Assembly (NCBI RefSeq): GCF_001938985.1
Contig: NZ_MKIN01000021.1
Location: 62,001 to 126,000, forward strand
DNA from: Gillisella taibaishanensis
Lineage (GTDB): Bacteria > Pseudomonadota > Alphaproteobacteria > Rhizobiales > Rhizobiaceae
Direction: 5' to 3'
Length of the DNA: 64,000 nt
Part shown: piece by piece, positions 1 through 9,103 of the stretch
Layout of the letters: each line of letters starts with the position of its first letter
How positions within the stretch are numbered: position 1 is the stretch's first letter
Program-made: the position numbers and the translations under genes
The notes under the pieces: model-generated
The model's input: only the letters and a program-made list of their open reading frames with translations
Told to the model about the DNA's origin: nothing
Databases searched by the model: none

Positions 1-316
1 CGGCAATATGGTGGTGTCCATGCGGCCCATTCCCGCCAGCCGGGTGGCAGATGCCGCAACGATTTCCGGCCGGTTTCCTGCCGTTCACGGCGCGCCGGTG
101 CATGTCGGCGCGCCCGAAGAGATCGGCATCGTGGATCTTTCCAAGCCTGACTTTGGCGATGCCGTTCGTATCGAGCCCGGCGAAGTCCCTGTTTTCTGGG
201 CCTGCGGCGTTACCCCTCAGGCTGCCGTGATGGCTTCGAAAGTGCCGTTCGCCATCACCCATGCGCCAGGTCACATGTTCATCACCGATATTCCCGATTC
301 CGCCTATCACGCCTGA
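1..316 (+). CDS. DUF1445 / D-glutamate cyclase family putative hydro-lyase (C-terminal part)
   Basis: Only the last 105 or so residues are in the window; the reading frame is open from the left edge and ends in TGA. The conserved stretches [29 protein letters not shown] and [12 protein letters not shown] are typical of the C-terminal half of DUF1445 (UPF0317) proteins, which are annotated as putative hydro-lyases of the D-glutamate cyclase family. A member would interconvert D-glutamate and 5-oxo-D-proline, but the activity of this protein is inferred from family only. It lies 7 nt upstream of the fused PxpB-PxpC gene, so they probably share an mRNA, and this family is often found near 5-oxoprolinase genes. 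Confidence 0.85.
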   Translation, partial: GNMVVSMRPIPASRVADAATISGRFPAVHGAPVHVGAPEEIGIVDLSKPDFGDAVRIEPGEVPVFWACGVTPQAAVMASKVPFAITHAPGHMFITDIPDSAYHA

Positions 317-323
317 GGTTCCC

Positions 324-1916
324 ATGCGCTTCCTTCCCGTCAGCCTGACGACGATCCTTGTGGAACTGGCCGATCTCGATGAGACGCTGGCGCTGTTTGC
401 CTCGCTTCAGGCAGACCCGGTCCCCGGCATCGAGGAGATGGTGCCTGCCGCCCGCACCCTGATGATCCGGTTTCGCCCGGAGACAGTCAGCGCCGAGGCG
501 CTGGCGGGAGCGATTGCCGGCCGCGACCTCTCGGCCAAGATCCCGCCATCAGACAAACTCGTCGAGATACCCGTCAGCTACGATGGCGAAGATCTGGGCG
601 ATGTGGCCGAACTGACCGGGATGTCCGTGGAAGAGGTGATCCGCCGCCACACCGACAGCACCTTTACCGTCGCCTTCTGCGGCTTTGCCCCGGGCTTCGG
701 CTATCTCGTCGGTGGTGATCCGAAGCTACATGTGCCGCGCCGCAAGAGCCCGCGCACCCGTATTCCCGCAGGCTCTGTCGCGCTGGCGGGTGCCTTTAGC
801 GGCGTCTATCCGCAAAACAGTCCCGGCGGCTGGCAGCTGATCGGCTCCACGCCACTGAAGATGTGGGACATCAGCCGCGATCCCGGCGCGCTGTTCCAGC
901 CCGGCTACCGCGTGCGCTTTGTCGACATGGCCAAGGTGAAGACTGTGATCCCGGTGGCGGCGCCAAAGGTCGCGCCTGAGCCGATCCCTGCCGATGCGCC
1001 GCAGATCAAAATTCTCGCCGCGCCGATGCCGGCCGTCTTCCAGGATCTCGGTCGGTTCGGCCAGACCGGCCAAGGCGTTTCGGCCTCCGGCGCGCTCGAT
1101 CGCGGCAGCTTCAATGCGGCCAATCGTATCGTCGGCAATCCGTTCAACACACCCGCGCTGGAACTGACCCTTGGCGGCTTTTCCTTTGAGGTCAATTGCC
1201 GCACCGTCATCGGTCTTGCGGGTGCGCCCTGCCCGATCACCATTCGTGATACCTTCGGCAAGGTCATCGAAGCCCAGCCATACCAGCCCGTATCGCTGGA
1301 GGCAGGAGATGTGGTGACCCTGGGCCACCCTTCGCGTGGCATGCGCTCGTATCTTGCTGTACGCGGCGGTTTCGACGTGAAGCCGGTGCTTGGCAGCGCA
1401 GCCACCGATACGCTTGCCGTTGTCGGGCCAGAGCCGGTGACAGCGGGGACAGTGCTGGCGCTGCGTAAATCGAGCGACGGACTTTCCGCCGTTTCCATCG
1501 ATGAAACACCTGCCTTCGACTTCCCCGCCTCTGGTGAAGATGTTGTGCTTGATGTGGTGCTCGGGCCTCGGACCGATTGGTTCACGAAAAAGGGTCTCGA
1601 GACCCTCACCGCGCAAAGCTTTCAAGTCACCCCGCAATCGAGCCGTGTCGGCATTCGGCTCGCTGGCGAGACCGCCATCGAGCGCAAGGACAGCGCGGAA
1701 TTGCCGAGTGAAGGCACCGCGACCGGCGCCATTCAGGTGCCGCATAGCGGTCAGCCGGTACTGTTCCTGGCCGACCATCCGCTCACTGGTGGCTATCCCG
1801 TGATTGGCGCTGTGGCCGAACATCATCTCGACCTCGCAGGTCAAATCCCCATTCACGCGATGATCCGCTTCCGGCCGATCCGGCCGTTTGCCGATATTGC
1901 ACCAGAACAAAAATAA
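324..1916 (+). CDS. Fused KipI-KipA (PxpB-PxpC) biotin-dependent carboxyltransferase / 5-oxoprolinase-like protein
   Basis: This 530-residue protein joins two domains usually made separately. Residues about 1-215 are the KipI/AHS1 (PxpB) domain, with [11 protein letters not shown] near residue 118 and [13 protein letters not shown] near 138. Residues about 230-525 are the KipA/AHS2 (PxpC) domain, starting near [20 protein letters not shown]. Separate PxpB and PxpC work with PxpA in ATP-dependent 5-oxoproline cleavage, and the same two folds form the carboxyltransferase domain of urea carboxylase. The ATG at 324 is preferred over in-frame starts inside the upstream gene, because [14 protein letters not shown] matches the family N-terminus. 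The biotin carboxylase gene 13 nt downstream favours a carboxylase role; the substrate is unknown. Confidence 0.88.
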   Translation: MRFLPVSLTTILVELADLDETLALFASLQADPVPGIEEMVPAARTLMIRFRPETVSAEALAGAIAGRDLSAKIPPSDKLVEIPVSYDGEDLGDVAELTGMSVEEVIRRHTDSTFTVAFCGFAPGFGYLVGGDPKLHVPRRKSPRTRIPAGSVALAGAFSGVYPQNSPGGWQLIGSTPLKMWDISRDPGALFQPGYRVRFVDMAKVKTVIPVAAPKVAPEPIPADAPQIKILAAPMPAVFQDLGRFGQTGQGVSASGALDRGSFNAANRIVGNPFNTPALELTLGGFSFEVNCRTVIGLAGAPCPITIRDTFGKVIEAQPYQPVSLEAGDVVTLGHPSRGMRSYLAVRGGFDVKPVLGSAATDTLAVVGPEPVTAGTVLALRKSSDGLSAVSIDETPAFDFPASGEDVVLDVVLGPRTDWFTKKGLETLTAQSFQVTPQSSRVGIRLAGETAIERKDSAELPSEGTATGAIQVPHSGQPVLFLADHPLTGGYPVIGAVAEHHLDLAGQIPIHAMIRFRPIRPFADIAPEQK

Positions 1917-1929
1917 CGAGGAGACCCCC

Positions 1930-3663
1930 ATGAAGAAAGTGCTGATCGCCAATCGCGGCGAAATCGCGCTGCGCGTCATCCGCGCCTGCCGTGATTATGG
2001 GCTGCAATCGGTGGCCGTTTACGCCGATCCAGATGCCGAAGCGCTGTTCGTCAAGCATGCGGATGAAGCCTATGGTCTTTCCGGCAGCCGCGCGGCAGAA
2101 ACCTATCTTGATATCGACAAGCTGATCGCCATTGCCAAGCGCTCCGGTGCTGATGCGGTGCATCCCGGCTATGGCTTTCTGTCGGAGCGGGCCGAGTTTG
2201 CCAAGGCGGTTCTCGACGCCGGGCTGATCTGGATCGGCCCGAGGCCCGAGGTGATCGAAGCGCTGGGCGACAAGGTGAAGGCCCGCGACATTGCCAAAAG
2301 CGTCGGCGCACCGCTTGTCGCCGGCAGCGACGGCCCTGTTTCGTCGGCCGCCGAAGTGATCGCCTTTGCTGAGAGCCATGGCCTGCCCGTGGCCATCAAG
2401 GCCGCCCATGGCGGCGGCGGGCGCGGGTTGAAAGTGGCCTGGAAGTTGGAAGAGGCGGGCGAATTGTTCGAATCCGCCGTGCGCGAAGCCACCGCTGCTT
2501 TTGGCCGGGGCGAGTGTTTCCTGGAGCGGTTTCTCGACCGCCCCCGCCATATCGAGGCGCAGATCCTCGCCGATAGCCACGGCAATGTCGTGGTCATGGG
2601 CACACGCGACTGCTCGCTGCAGCGGCGTAACCAGAAACTGGTGGAAGAGGCCCCCGCCCCCTTTATCAGCGAGAAGCAGCGGCAGGACATTCACGACGCC
2701 GCCAAGGCCATCTGCGCGGCGGCCGGCTATACCGGCGCCGGGACGGTAGAATTCCTGCTGGGCGTCGATGGCACCATCTCCTTCCTCGAGGTCAATACGC
2801 GGTTGCAGGTGGAGCACCCGGTGACCGAGGAAACCACCGGCGTCGACCTGGTGATCGAACAGTTTCGCATCGCCGAGGGCCTGCCGCTCAGCATCACCGA
2901 GACGCCGGTTCCGCGCGGCCACTCGATTGAATTCCGCATCAATGCCGAAGATCCGGGCCGCGGCTTTCTGCCGACGCCGGGCGCGATCTCTATCTTCGAT
3001 CCGCCCTCAGGCCCTGGCATCCGGCTCGATAGCGGAGTCGTCAGTGGCTCCACCATCCCCGGCCTCTATGACAGCCTCATCGCAAAGCTGATCGTCACAG
3101 GCGCCACCCGCGATCAGGCCCTGCGGCGCGCGCGCCGGGCACTGAAGGAATTCACCATTGAGGGCGTCGCGACCGTCCTGCCCTTCCACCGCGCCGTGCT
3201 GGAAGAGAAGGATTTCTCCGGTGAAAACGGCTTCAAGGTGCATACCCGCTGGATCGAGACGGATTTTGCCGGGAAGCTTGACGCCATGGCTCGGCCGGAG
3301 CCGATTACGGACCCGGGAATGATCCGCACCCACGTAGAGATCGACGGCAAGCGCCATGCGCTGGCGCTACCAGCCGCCTTGCTGGCGGGCTTCAGTGGCC
3401 TGACGGGTCATCCTGCTGCAGCAAACAGTACAGCAGCGGCAGCGACCGACCTCGGCGCCGTGGCGGCGCCTGTCTCTGGCACTGTGCAGTCCTTCAAGGT
3501 CGGTGAAGGCGCCATTGTCGCCAAGGGCGATCTGCTGGCCGTCATGGAGGCGATGAAGATGGAAACGCAGGTTACGGCACCCGTTGCCGGCACGGTCTCG
3601 CTCGTCGCCGCCGAAGGTGACTATCTGGCGGCCGGAAGCGTGCTGCTACGCATCGCGCCTTAA
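1930..3663 (+). CDS. Biotin carboxylase with C-terminal biotinyl domain (AccC/urea-carboxylase-like)
   Basis: A 577-residue protein with a complete biotin carboxylase module, starting [20 protein letters not shown], with a glycine-rich ATP-grasp loop ([11 protein letters not shown], near residue 158) and the catalytic stretch [14 protein letters not shown] near 287. A biotin carrier domain follows, with VMEAMKMET; Lys543 is the expected biotinylated residue. Housekeeping AccC is about 450 residues and lacks the carrier domain, so this is not the acetyl-CoA carboxylase subunit. ATP-dependent carboxylation of biotin is expected from the family, with the fused KipI-KipA protein upstream as carboxyltransferase partner. 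The start at 1930 follows a GAGGAGA ribosome site, and a hairpin terminator closes the unit. Confidence 0.9.
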   Translation: MKKVLIANRGEIALRVIRACRDYGLQSVAVYADPDAEALFVKHADEAYGLSGSRAAETYLDIDKLIAIAKRSGADAVHPGYGFLSERAEFAKAVLDAGLIWIGPRPEVIEALGDKVKARDIAKSVGAPLVAGSDGPVSSAAEVIAFAESHGLPVAIKAAHGGGGRGLKVAWKLEEAGELFESAVREATAAFGRGECFLERFLDRPRHIEAQILADSHGNVVVMGTRDCSLQRRNQKLVEEAPAPFISEKQRQDIHDAAKAICAAAGYTGAGTVEFLLGVDGTISFLEVNTRLQVEHPVTEETTGVDLVIEQFRIAEGLPLSITETPVPRGHSIEFRINAEDPGRGFLPTPGAISIFDPPSGPGIRLDSGVVSGSTIPGLYDSLIAKLIVTGATRDQALRRARRALKEFTIEGVATVLPFHRAVLEEKDFSGENGFKVHTRWIETDFAGKLDAMARPEPITDPGMIRTHVEIDGKRHALALPAALLAGFSGLTGHPAAANSTAAAATDLGAVAAPVSGTVQSFKVGEGAIVAKGDLLAVMEAMKMETQVTAPVAGTVSLVAAEGDYLAAGSVLLRIAP

Positions 3664-3678
3664 ACATCCATCAAATGC

Positions 3679-3706
3679 AAAAGGCCCGGGGTTATCCAGG
3701 CCTTTT
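3679..3706. terminator. Rho-independent terminator between convergent genes
   Basis: AAAAGGCC and GGCCTTTT are exact inverted arms around a 12-nt loop. The site sits 15 nt after the biotin carboxylase stop and 28 nt before the end of the convergent dehydrogenase gene. T/A runs on both sides would let it serve both strands. Confidence 0.7.
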
Positions 3707-3734
3707 CATATCGCTAGTCGGATTGGTTCATCGA

Positions 3735-4976
3735 TCAGGCGAAGTCGAGAGCGCGGTCGCCGTCTTCATCCTTGATGCGCGTCGGCAGGCCGATATGGTT
3801 GAGAATGTTGAGGAAAGGCCGCGGCGGCAGTTCCTCGACATTGGCCATCTTCTTCACGTCCCACTCGCCCGTTGCAACCAGCATGGCAGCCGCGACCGGC
3901 GGCACGCCGGCGGTGTAGGAAATGCCCTGGGAGCCAACTTCGTTATAGGCTTCCTTGTGGTCGGCGACATTGTAGATGAAGACGGTCTTTTCCTTGCCGT
4001 CCTTCAGTCCCTTGACGAAGTCGCCGATGCAAGTCTTGCCCTCATAGTTGGGAGCAAGCGACGCAGGGTCAGGCAGGCAGGCCTTGACGACCTTCAGCGG
4101 CACGACTTCGGAACCGTCCGCCAGCTTGACCGGCTGCTCCGAGAGCAGGCCGATGCTCTTCAGTACGGTGAAGACGTTGATATAGTGATCGCCGAAGCCC
4201 ATCCAGAAGCGCACGTCGGCGCCATCCATGTTCTTGGCCAGCGAATGCACTTCGTCGTGGCCGCAGAGATAGGCGCGGCGGGTACCGACGACGGGCAGAT
4301 CGTAATCCTTGCCGATCTCGAACATCTTGTTGACCTGCCATTCGCCCTTCTGCCAGGAATAGACGACGCCGGTGAACTCGCGGAAATTGATTTCCGGATC
4401 GAAATTGGTGGCAAAATACTTGCCATGGCTGCCAGCATTGATGTCGACGATATCGACATCCGTCACCTTGTCCAGATACTCGTCCTTGGCGAGCCGGGCA
4501 TAGGCATTGACCACGCCCGGATCGAAGCCGGCGCCGAGAATGGCGGTGATGCCCTTCTCTTCGCACAGTGCGGCGCGCTTCCACTCGTAATTGCCGTACC
4601 ACGGCGGGGTTTCACAGATCTTGTTCGGCTCTTCATGGATCGCGGTGTCAATATAAGCGACGCCGGTTTCGATGCAGGCCTGCAGCACCGACATGTTGAG
4701 AAAGGCGGTGCCGACATTGATAACGATCTGACAGCCGGTCTTTTCGATCAGCGCCTTGGTGGCGGGAATATCCAGCGCGTTTAGCGCATGGCCTTCCAGC
4801 ACGCCGGCCTGTTTCATTGCTTTCTTTTCATGCACGGAAGCGATGATGGCGTCGCATTTGCCCTTGGTGCGCGAGGCGATATGAATATCGCCCAGCACGT
4901 CGTTGTTCTGGGCGCATTTATGCGCAACGACTTGGGCGACGCCGCCGGCGCCGATGATGAGCACGTTCTTCTTCAT
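3735..4976 (-). CDS. Carboxyspermidine/carboxynorspermidine dehydrogenase (saccharopine dehydrogenase family)
   Basis: A 413-residue protein with an N-terminal dinucleotide-binding fold (KNVLIIGAGGVAQVVAHKCA) and the continuous sequence pattern of the carboxynorspermidine synthase group of saccharopine dehydrogenase-like enzymes. It condenses a diamine with aspartate semialdehyde and reduces the product with NAD(P)H, giving carboxyspermidine or carboxynorspermidine in the cytoplasm. The decarboxylase for the next step lies 38 nt upstream on the same strand, so the pair forms an operon with the genes in reverse order of the reactions. The ATG at 4976 is chosen because an AAGGAG site lies 12 nt before it; the TTG at 4988 would abut that site. 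Rhizobiaceae use this route for spermidine. Confidence 0.9.
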   Translation of the reverse strand: MKKNVLIIGAGGVAQVVAHKCAQNNDVLGDIHIASRTKGKCDAIIASVHEKKAMKQAGVLEGHALNALDIPATKALIEKTGCQIVINVGTAFLNMSVLQACIETGVAYIDTAIHEEPNKICETPPWYGNYEWKRAALCEEKGITAILGAGFDPGVVNAYARLAKDEYLDKVTDVDIVDINAGSHGKYFATNFDPEINFREFTGVVYSWQKGEWQVNKMFEIGKDYDLPVVGTRRAYLCGHDEVHSLAKNMDGADVRFWMGFGDHYINVFTVLKSIGLLSEQPVKLADGSEVVPLKVVKACLPDPASLAPNYEGKTCIGDFVKGLKDGKEKTVFIYNVADHKEAYNEVGSQGISYTAGVPPVAAAMLVATGEWDVKKMANVEELPPRPFLNILNHIGLPTRIKDEDGDRALDFA

Positions 4977-5014
4977 GATGCGGACCAACTCCTTATGTCC
5001 AATCGTCAGAAGCC

Positions 5015-6112
5015 TCAGGAGAGGCTTTGTTCAAAGTCCGCATAGGAAAACTCGCGGACAGTCCTGATGCTGCCATCCAATTCACGGATGGCGATGGACG
5101 GCATTTTCACGCCGTTAAACCAGTTCTTCTTGACCATCGTATAGCCCGCGGCATCCTGGATGGAAATCCGGTCGCCGACTTTGAGGGCATGAGGGAAACG
5201 GAATTCGCCGAACACGTCGCCGGCCAGGCAAGACTTGCCGCAGATCATGTAGCTGTGATCGCCCTCATTCGGCTCCAGCTTGGCGGTTTCGCGGTAGATC
5301 AGCAGGTCGAGCATATGCGCTTCGATTGAGCTATCGACGATAGCGAGGTTCTTGCCGTTATAGAGCGTGTCGAGCACGGACACTTCCAGCGTCGTCGATT
5401 TGGTAATCGACGCTTCGCCGGGCTCCAGATAGACCTGCACGCCATACTGTCCGGCAAAACGCTTCAGCCGTTCCGCAAACTGCGCCAGCGGATAATCCTC
5501 GCCGGTGAAGTGGATGCCGCCGCCGAGGCTGACCCACTCGGCGCGATGCAGCAGTGAGCCGAATTTTGCCTCGATATCCGAAAGCATGCTGTCGAACAGG
5601 CCGAAATCGCGGTTCTCGCAATTGTTATGGATCATGAAGCCGCTGACGCGATCCATGACCTTTTCCACCTTTGAGACATCCCACTCGCCAAGCCGCGAAT
5701 ATGGCCGGGCAGGATCTGCAAGATCGAAGCTGGACGAGCTGACCTGCGGGTTGAGCCGCAGACCGCGTACGATGCCCGATGCCTTGTCGCCATAGCGTTC
5801 CAGCTGACCGATGGAATTGAAGATGATCTTATCGGCATGGGAGACGACTTCGTCGATCTCGTTGTCACCATAAGCCACACTATAGGCGTGGGTTTCCTTG
5901 CCGAATTTCTCCCGCCCGAGCCTGACCTCGTAGAGCGAGGACGAGGTGGTGCCGTCCATGTAATCGCGCATCAGGTCGAAGACCGACCAAGTGGCAAAGC
6001 ATTTGAGCGCCAGCAAGGCCTTGGCCCCTGATGTCTCGCGCAACATGGCAATCTTCTCCATATTGGAGAGAAGCTTGCTCTTGTCGATGAGATAGAACGG
6101 AGTTTGCAGCAC
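5015..6112 (-). CDS. nspC: Carboxynorspermidine/carboxyspermidine decarboxylase
   Basis: A PLP-dependent fold-III decarboxylase of 365 residues. Visible family features are LLALKCFATWSVF, with Lys37 the likely PLP lysine, HNNCENRD, GGGIHFTGEDYP, EPGEA and CGKSCLAGDVFGEF. It removes CO2 from carboxy(nor)spermidine to give the triamine. A GTG start at 6112, preceded by AAGGCGAGG, gives the usual family length. Upstream in-frame extensions lack a ribosome site, and an ATG at 6131 is out of frame. It is the first gene of a two-gene unit with the dehydrogenase. Whether the product is spermidine or norspermidine cannot be read from sequence; spermidine is more likely in this group. Confidence 0.9.
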   Translation of the reverse strand: MLQTPFYLIDKSKLLSNMEKIAMLRETSGAKALLALKCFATWSVFDLMRDYMDGTTSSSLYEVRLGREKFGKETHAYSVAYGDNEIDEVVSHADKIIFNSIGQLERYGDKASGIVRGLRLNPQVSSSSFDLADPARPYSRLGEWDVSKVEKVMDRVSGFMIHNNCENRDFGLFDSMLSDIEAKFGSLLHRAEWVSLGGGIHFTGEDYPLAQFAERLKRFAGQYGVQVYLEPGEASITKSTTLEVSVLDTLYNGKNLAIVDSSIEAHMLDLLIYRETAKLEPNEGDHSYMICGKSCLAGDVFGEFRFPHALKVGDRISIQDAAGYTMVKKNWFNGVKMPSIAIRELDGSIRTVREFSYADFEQSLS

Positions 6113-6288
6113 GGATGCCTCGCCTTTCCATGGTTTTAGAAGGGGTCGTTTAAGAAATCTGGCCCTAGAAGGCAAGCCGCCCCAGTCTTTTCCCGAAAAA
6201 ATGCTTCAGGCATATGACAAAGGTGACAACGGCCCCGGACAGCATGAGCTGCAAGGTCATCGAATGCGCATCCGCGTGGAAAATATTA

Positions 6289-6300
6289 CTGATATATCAG
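6289..6300. promoter_or_regulatory. Perfect 12-bp palindrome between divergent genes
   Basis: CTGATATATCAG lies in the 279-bp space between the leftward polyamine decarboxylase and the rightward MTHFR-like gene, about 90 nt before the latter's start. It is a candidate operator for either gene. No repressor is encoded next to it, and at this AT content chance is possible. Confidence 0.3.
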
Positions 6301-6391
6301 ATACATAAAAGAATCGCAGAAGTCGCGATTCGGAGCGGAATTTTGCCACGGACCTGCTAGAACGTAGCAACACGGTCTGAAGGAGATGGTG

Positions 6392-7279
6392 ATGGATAAA
6401 GCGGTTCTGGACGCAAGCGGCAACTCGGTCGCGGATTCGCAAGCGCTTTTGAGCGACTGGTCCATCGAAGTTACACCTCGCACAGCGGCAAAAATAGGCG
6501 ATTTTCGGGAGCTTCTGCCGGCTGGCACAAGGATCTACATTGCCCATGTCGATGGCACAGCGTTTGCCGATATGGCATCCACCGCAAAACGCCTGAATGA
6601 CGAGGGCTTTGCCGTTATGCCACACCTTCCCGCCCGCAGTTTTGCGAGCGTTGGCGAGTTGGAGGAGGTTCTAAGGACTTATCGCGGCGAAGCCGATGTG
6701 CGCCAAGCCCTACTTCTGGCAGGCGGCATTGCGAAGCCTCGCGGCACGTTAGCCAGTTCAATCGACCTGATCGAGACTGGCCTGTTCGACAAAATGGGCT
6801 TCACCCAGTTGAACATCGCCGGCCATCCCGAGGGTAATCGCGACATTGACGCCGACGGCGGCACCGCGCAGGTTGATGCGGCGCTGCGCTGGAAGGTGGA
6901 TTTTGCTAGCCGCACAGATGCTCAACTGGCAATCGTCACCCAGTTTGCCTTCGATGCGTCAGTCATCGTCAATTGGGCGGAGCGGATTGCGGCCCTTCAA
7001 ATCGGACTCCCGATTCATGTCGGCATTGCCGGGCCCGCCAAACTGCAGACGCTGATCAAATACGCCATTTCCTGCGGCGTCGGGCCGTCCCTGAAAGTGT
7101 TACAGAAGCGGGCGCTCGACCTACGCAAATTGCTGATGCCCTATGAACCCACCGAAATCGTCACACAACTCTGCGCCTACAAAGCCGCTAACCCGCATAG
7201 TACAATCAGCCGGCTGCATCTTTTCCCGCTCGGCGGCATCGAACCGGCTGCCCGCTGGATCCGCGACTTCAGGCCTTAA
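6392..7279 (+). CDS. Methylenetetrahydrofolate reductase-like protein
   Basis: A 295-residue protein resembling the TIM-barrel MTHFR/MetF family: an N-terminal SIEVTPRTAAKI segment in the position of the MetF SFE(F/V)FPP motif, VMPHLPARSF, LLAGGIAKPRG and MGFTQLNIAGHPEGN, matching the D-x-GG and AxHPEGH landmarks. MetF reduces methylenetetrahydrofolate with FAD and NAD(P)H, but this divergent copy could act on another folate or in one-carbon catabolism. The start at 6392 lies 6 nt after AAGGAG; the ATG at 6386 touches that site and is rejected. The gene stands alone between a divergent polyamine operon and the convergent ABC transporter operon. Confidence 0.75.
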   Translation: MDKAVLDASGNSVADSQALLSDWSIEVTPRTAAKIGDFRELLPAGTRIYIAHVDGTAFADMASTAKRLNDEGFAVMPHLPARSFASVGELEEVLRTYRGEADVRQALLLAGGIAKPRGTLASSIDLIETGLFDKMGFTQLNIAGHPEGNRDIDADGGTAQVDAALRWKVDFASRTDAQLAIVTQFAFDASVIVNWAERIAALQIGLPIHVGIAGPAKLQTLIKYAISCGVGPSLKVLQKRALDLRKLLMPYEPTEIVTQLCAYKAANPHSTISRLHLFPLGGIEPAARWIRDFRP

Positions 7280-7340
7280 ATGACGGCACTCGTGAAGACG
7301 TACCTTTCGACTACTGTTTGAATAGGCCCAATAGGCAATT

Positions 7341-8138
7341 TCAGCGCGTCTTGGCTTTCGCCCCGGCGAAGGCAACGATAACAGCCACGCAGAAGACCGA
7401 TACAATGAAAATCGCACCTGACATGGCATAGATGACAGGCGAAGCCCCGCCATTCATCTTGCCGAACAGCACGATCGGCAAGGTGTTTTGTCGTCCCGCG
7501 AGGTAGAAGGCGCGGGTGAATTCATTGAGCGACAGCAGAAACGAGAAGATGAAGGCACTGACCAGCCCGGGCCGGATCAGCGGCAGAGTGATATCGCGGA
7601 ACTGGCGCCAGCGGCCGGCACCGAGATCGGCCGCCGCCATCAGAAACACCGGCCGCACCGCCGAAAACGCAGTGAGAATGACGATGAAAGCGAAAGGCAT
7701 GGCCCAGAGCAGGTGGCCGGCAGCGATGGTCATGCTCGACGGTTTGATGCCGCTGCGGGCAAAGACGGTCGACAAGGCCAGCCCCTGGATGACACCGGGC
7801 ACGAACATAGGCAGGATGACGACGAGAAACCACAGATCCCGTGTCTTCCGTAACTCGAAATAGGCAAGAGCCGCGAGCAGAGACAGCAGCGTCGCGCCGA
7901 TGGCCGTCAGTAGCGCAACACTGCCGGATTGCCAAAGGGCCGCCATCAGCGCTGTGTCGGATGGCAGATCCTGATACCATTTCAAGGTGAGATCACTGAC
8001 GCTGGGCAGGCCGGGCTGCAGCGACGGATTGAAGGAGACGCCGAGAAGATAAAGCGGCGGCGCATAGATCGCCACCAGGCCGACCACCGTCACCGTCCAA
8101 ATCAATATCCGGTTGATCCGGCCTTCTACGCCCCTCAT
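7341..8138 (-). CDS. ABC transporter inner-membrane permease, PotC-like
   Basis: A 265-residue hydrophobic protein with about six membrane spans and the cytoplasmic EAA-type loop DLGAGRWRQFRDITLPLIRPG, the site of contact with the ATPase. It is the second permease of a polyamine/opine/iron-type importer. Its ATG overlaps the stop of the first permease by 4 nt (ATGA), so translation is coupled. It is the last gene of the long leftward unit that begins with hyuB, and is followed by the convergent end of the MTHFR-like gene. The substrate is not determined; the hydantoinase/oxoprolinase genes in the unit suggest a cyclic amide or related compound. Confidence 0.9.
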   Translation of the reverse strand: MRGVEGRINRILIWTVTVVGLVAIYAPPLYLLGVSFNPSLQPGLPSVSDLTLKWYQDLPSDTALMAALWQSGSVALLTAIGATLLSLLAALAYFELRKTRDLWFLVVILPMFVPGVIQGLALSTVFARSGIKPSSMTIAAGHLLWAMPFAFIVILTAFSAVRPVFLMAAADLGAGRWRQFRDITLPLIRPGLVSAFIFSFLLSLNEFTRAFYLAGRQNTLPIVLFGKMNGGASPVIYAMSGAIFIVSVFCVAVIVAFAGAKAKTR

Positions 8139-9001
8139 GCCTCACGATCTCCAAACAGGGCGGCCAGCCCGAACAGCCGATTGCCCACCAGCACCAGTCC
8201 GAAAACAACGATCAGAACGATGGTGGAAATGGCGAAAGCCAGCGGATAATTCGCAACCCGCATGACGTCGTTGATCATGACGGTGACGATCGATGCGCCG
8301 GCACCGCCCAGCATCTGCACTTCCGTCGATGATCCCGCAACCATGACGAAGACGAACAGGAAGGCGGCAAACAGGCCGGAGCGGGTGAGCGGCAGGAGAA
8401 TGGTCACCAGAATGCGCCAGAAGCCGGCACCGAGGTCTTGGGCGGCTGCGAGCACGGTCGCATCGACCCGCCGCATGGCAAGCAGCAGCGGAAATGTTGC
8501 GAAGGGCAGATAAGATGCGACCAAGCCGATGACGACCGCAAAGTCGCTAAACAGCAGCCATTCTACAGGCGCGGTTGTGAAGCCCCAATGCTGAAGAAAG
8601 CTGTTGACGACGCCGGTGCGCCCCAGCACCAGCCGCCAGGAAAAGGACCGGATCAGATAGGACGTGAAAAATGGAATGGTCATCAGCGCCAGCAGCAGCA
8701 TCGACAATCTGCGCCCGGCAAGAAAGTGCACGGCATAGGCCGCGGGATAGGCAAGGATAAGACAGAGAGCGGCCGTAAAAGACGCTTTGGCGAGCGTGGA
8801 GACGATAACCGTCCACCGCCCCGCCTGCAGAATGCCCTCATAGCCGGCAAAGCTCAGGTCCGGTTTGATCCAGTAAGTCGACGGATCCCAAGACCAGAAG
8901 CTCCAAACCAGAACCACCAGCAGCGGAACGAGGCCAAACGCTATCAGCGCCACAAGCGGCGGCGCCATCAGCAGCAGGGGCAATCGACCGGCAGCTTTCA
9001 T
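8135..9001 (-). CDS. ABC transporter inner-membrane permease, PotB-like
   Basis: A 288-residue permease with about six membrane spans and the EAA-type loop DLGAGFWRILVTILLPLTRSG. It pairs with the PotC-like protein downstream to form the membrane channel. The ATG at 9001 has GGAG five bases upstream and gives the N-terminus MKAAGRLPLLLMAPPLVALI; the longer reading from 9031 lacks such a site. It lies 102 nt after the binding-protein gene. Confidence 0.9.
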   Translation of the reverse strand: MKAAGRLPLLLMAPPLVALIAFGLVPLLVVLVWSFWSWDPSTYWIKPDLSFAGYEGILQAGRWTVIVSTLAKASFTAALCLILAYPAAYAVHFLAGRRLSMLLLALMTIPFFTSYLIRSFSWRLVLGRTGVVNSFLQHWGFTTAPVEWLLFSDFAVVIGLVASYLPFATFPLLLAMRRVDATVLAAAQDLGAGFWRILVTILLPLTRSGLFAAFLFVFVMVAGSSTEVQMLGGAGASIVTVMINDVMRVANYPLAFAISTIVLIVVFGLVLVGNRLFGLAALFGDREA

Positions 9002-9103
9002 TCTATCTCCATGGGGTATCGGAATGGGCAATCATTCGGGAGGCCTCGCCGCAGATCGCTCGAACTGCGGCGAGGTGAAAGCAAAGCGCAGCGGCCTGAC
9101 AGA

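Noticed and set aside
726..1979. 417-codon minus-strand frame
   Set aside because: Opposite the KipI-KipA fusion; composition is Arg/His-rich and no start or ribosome site fits.
3675..4784. 369-codon plus-strand frame
   Set aside because: Antisense of the carboxyspermidine dehydrogenase, starting in its terminator.
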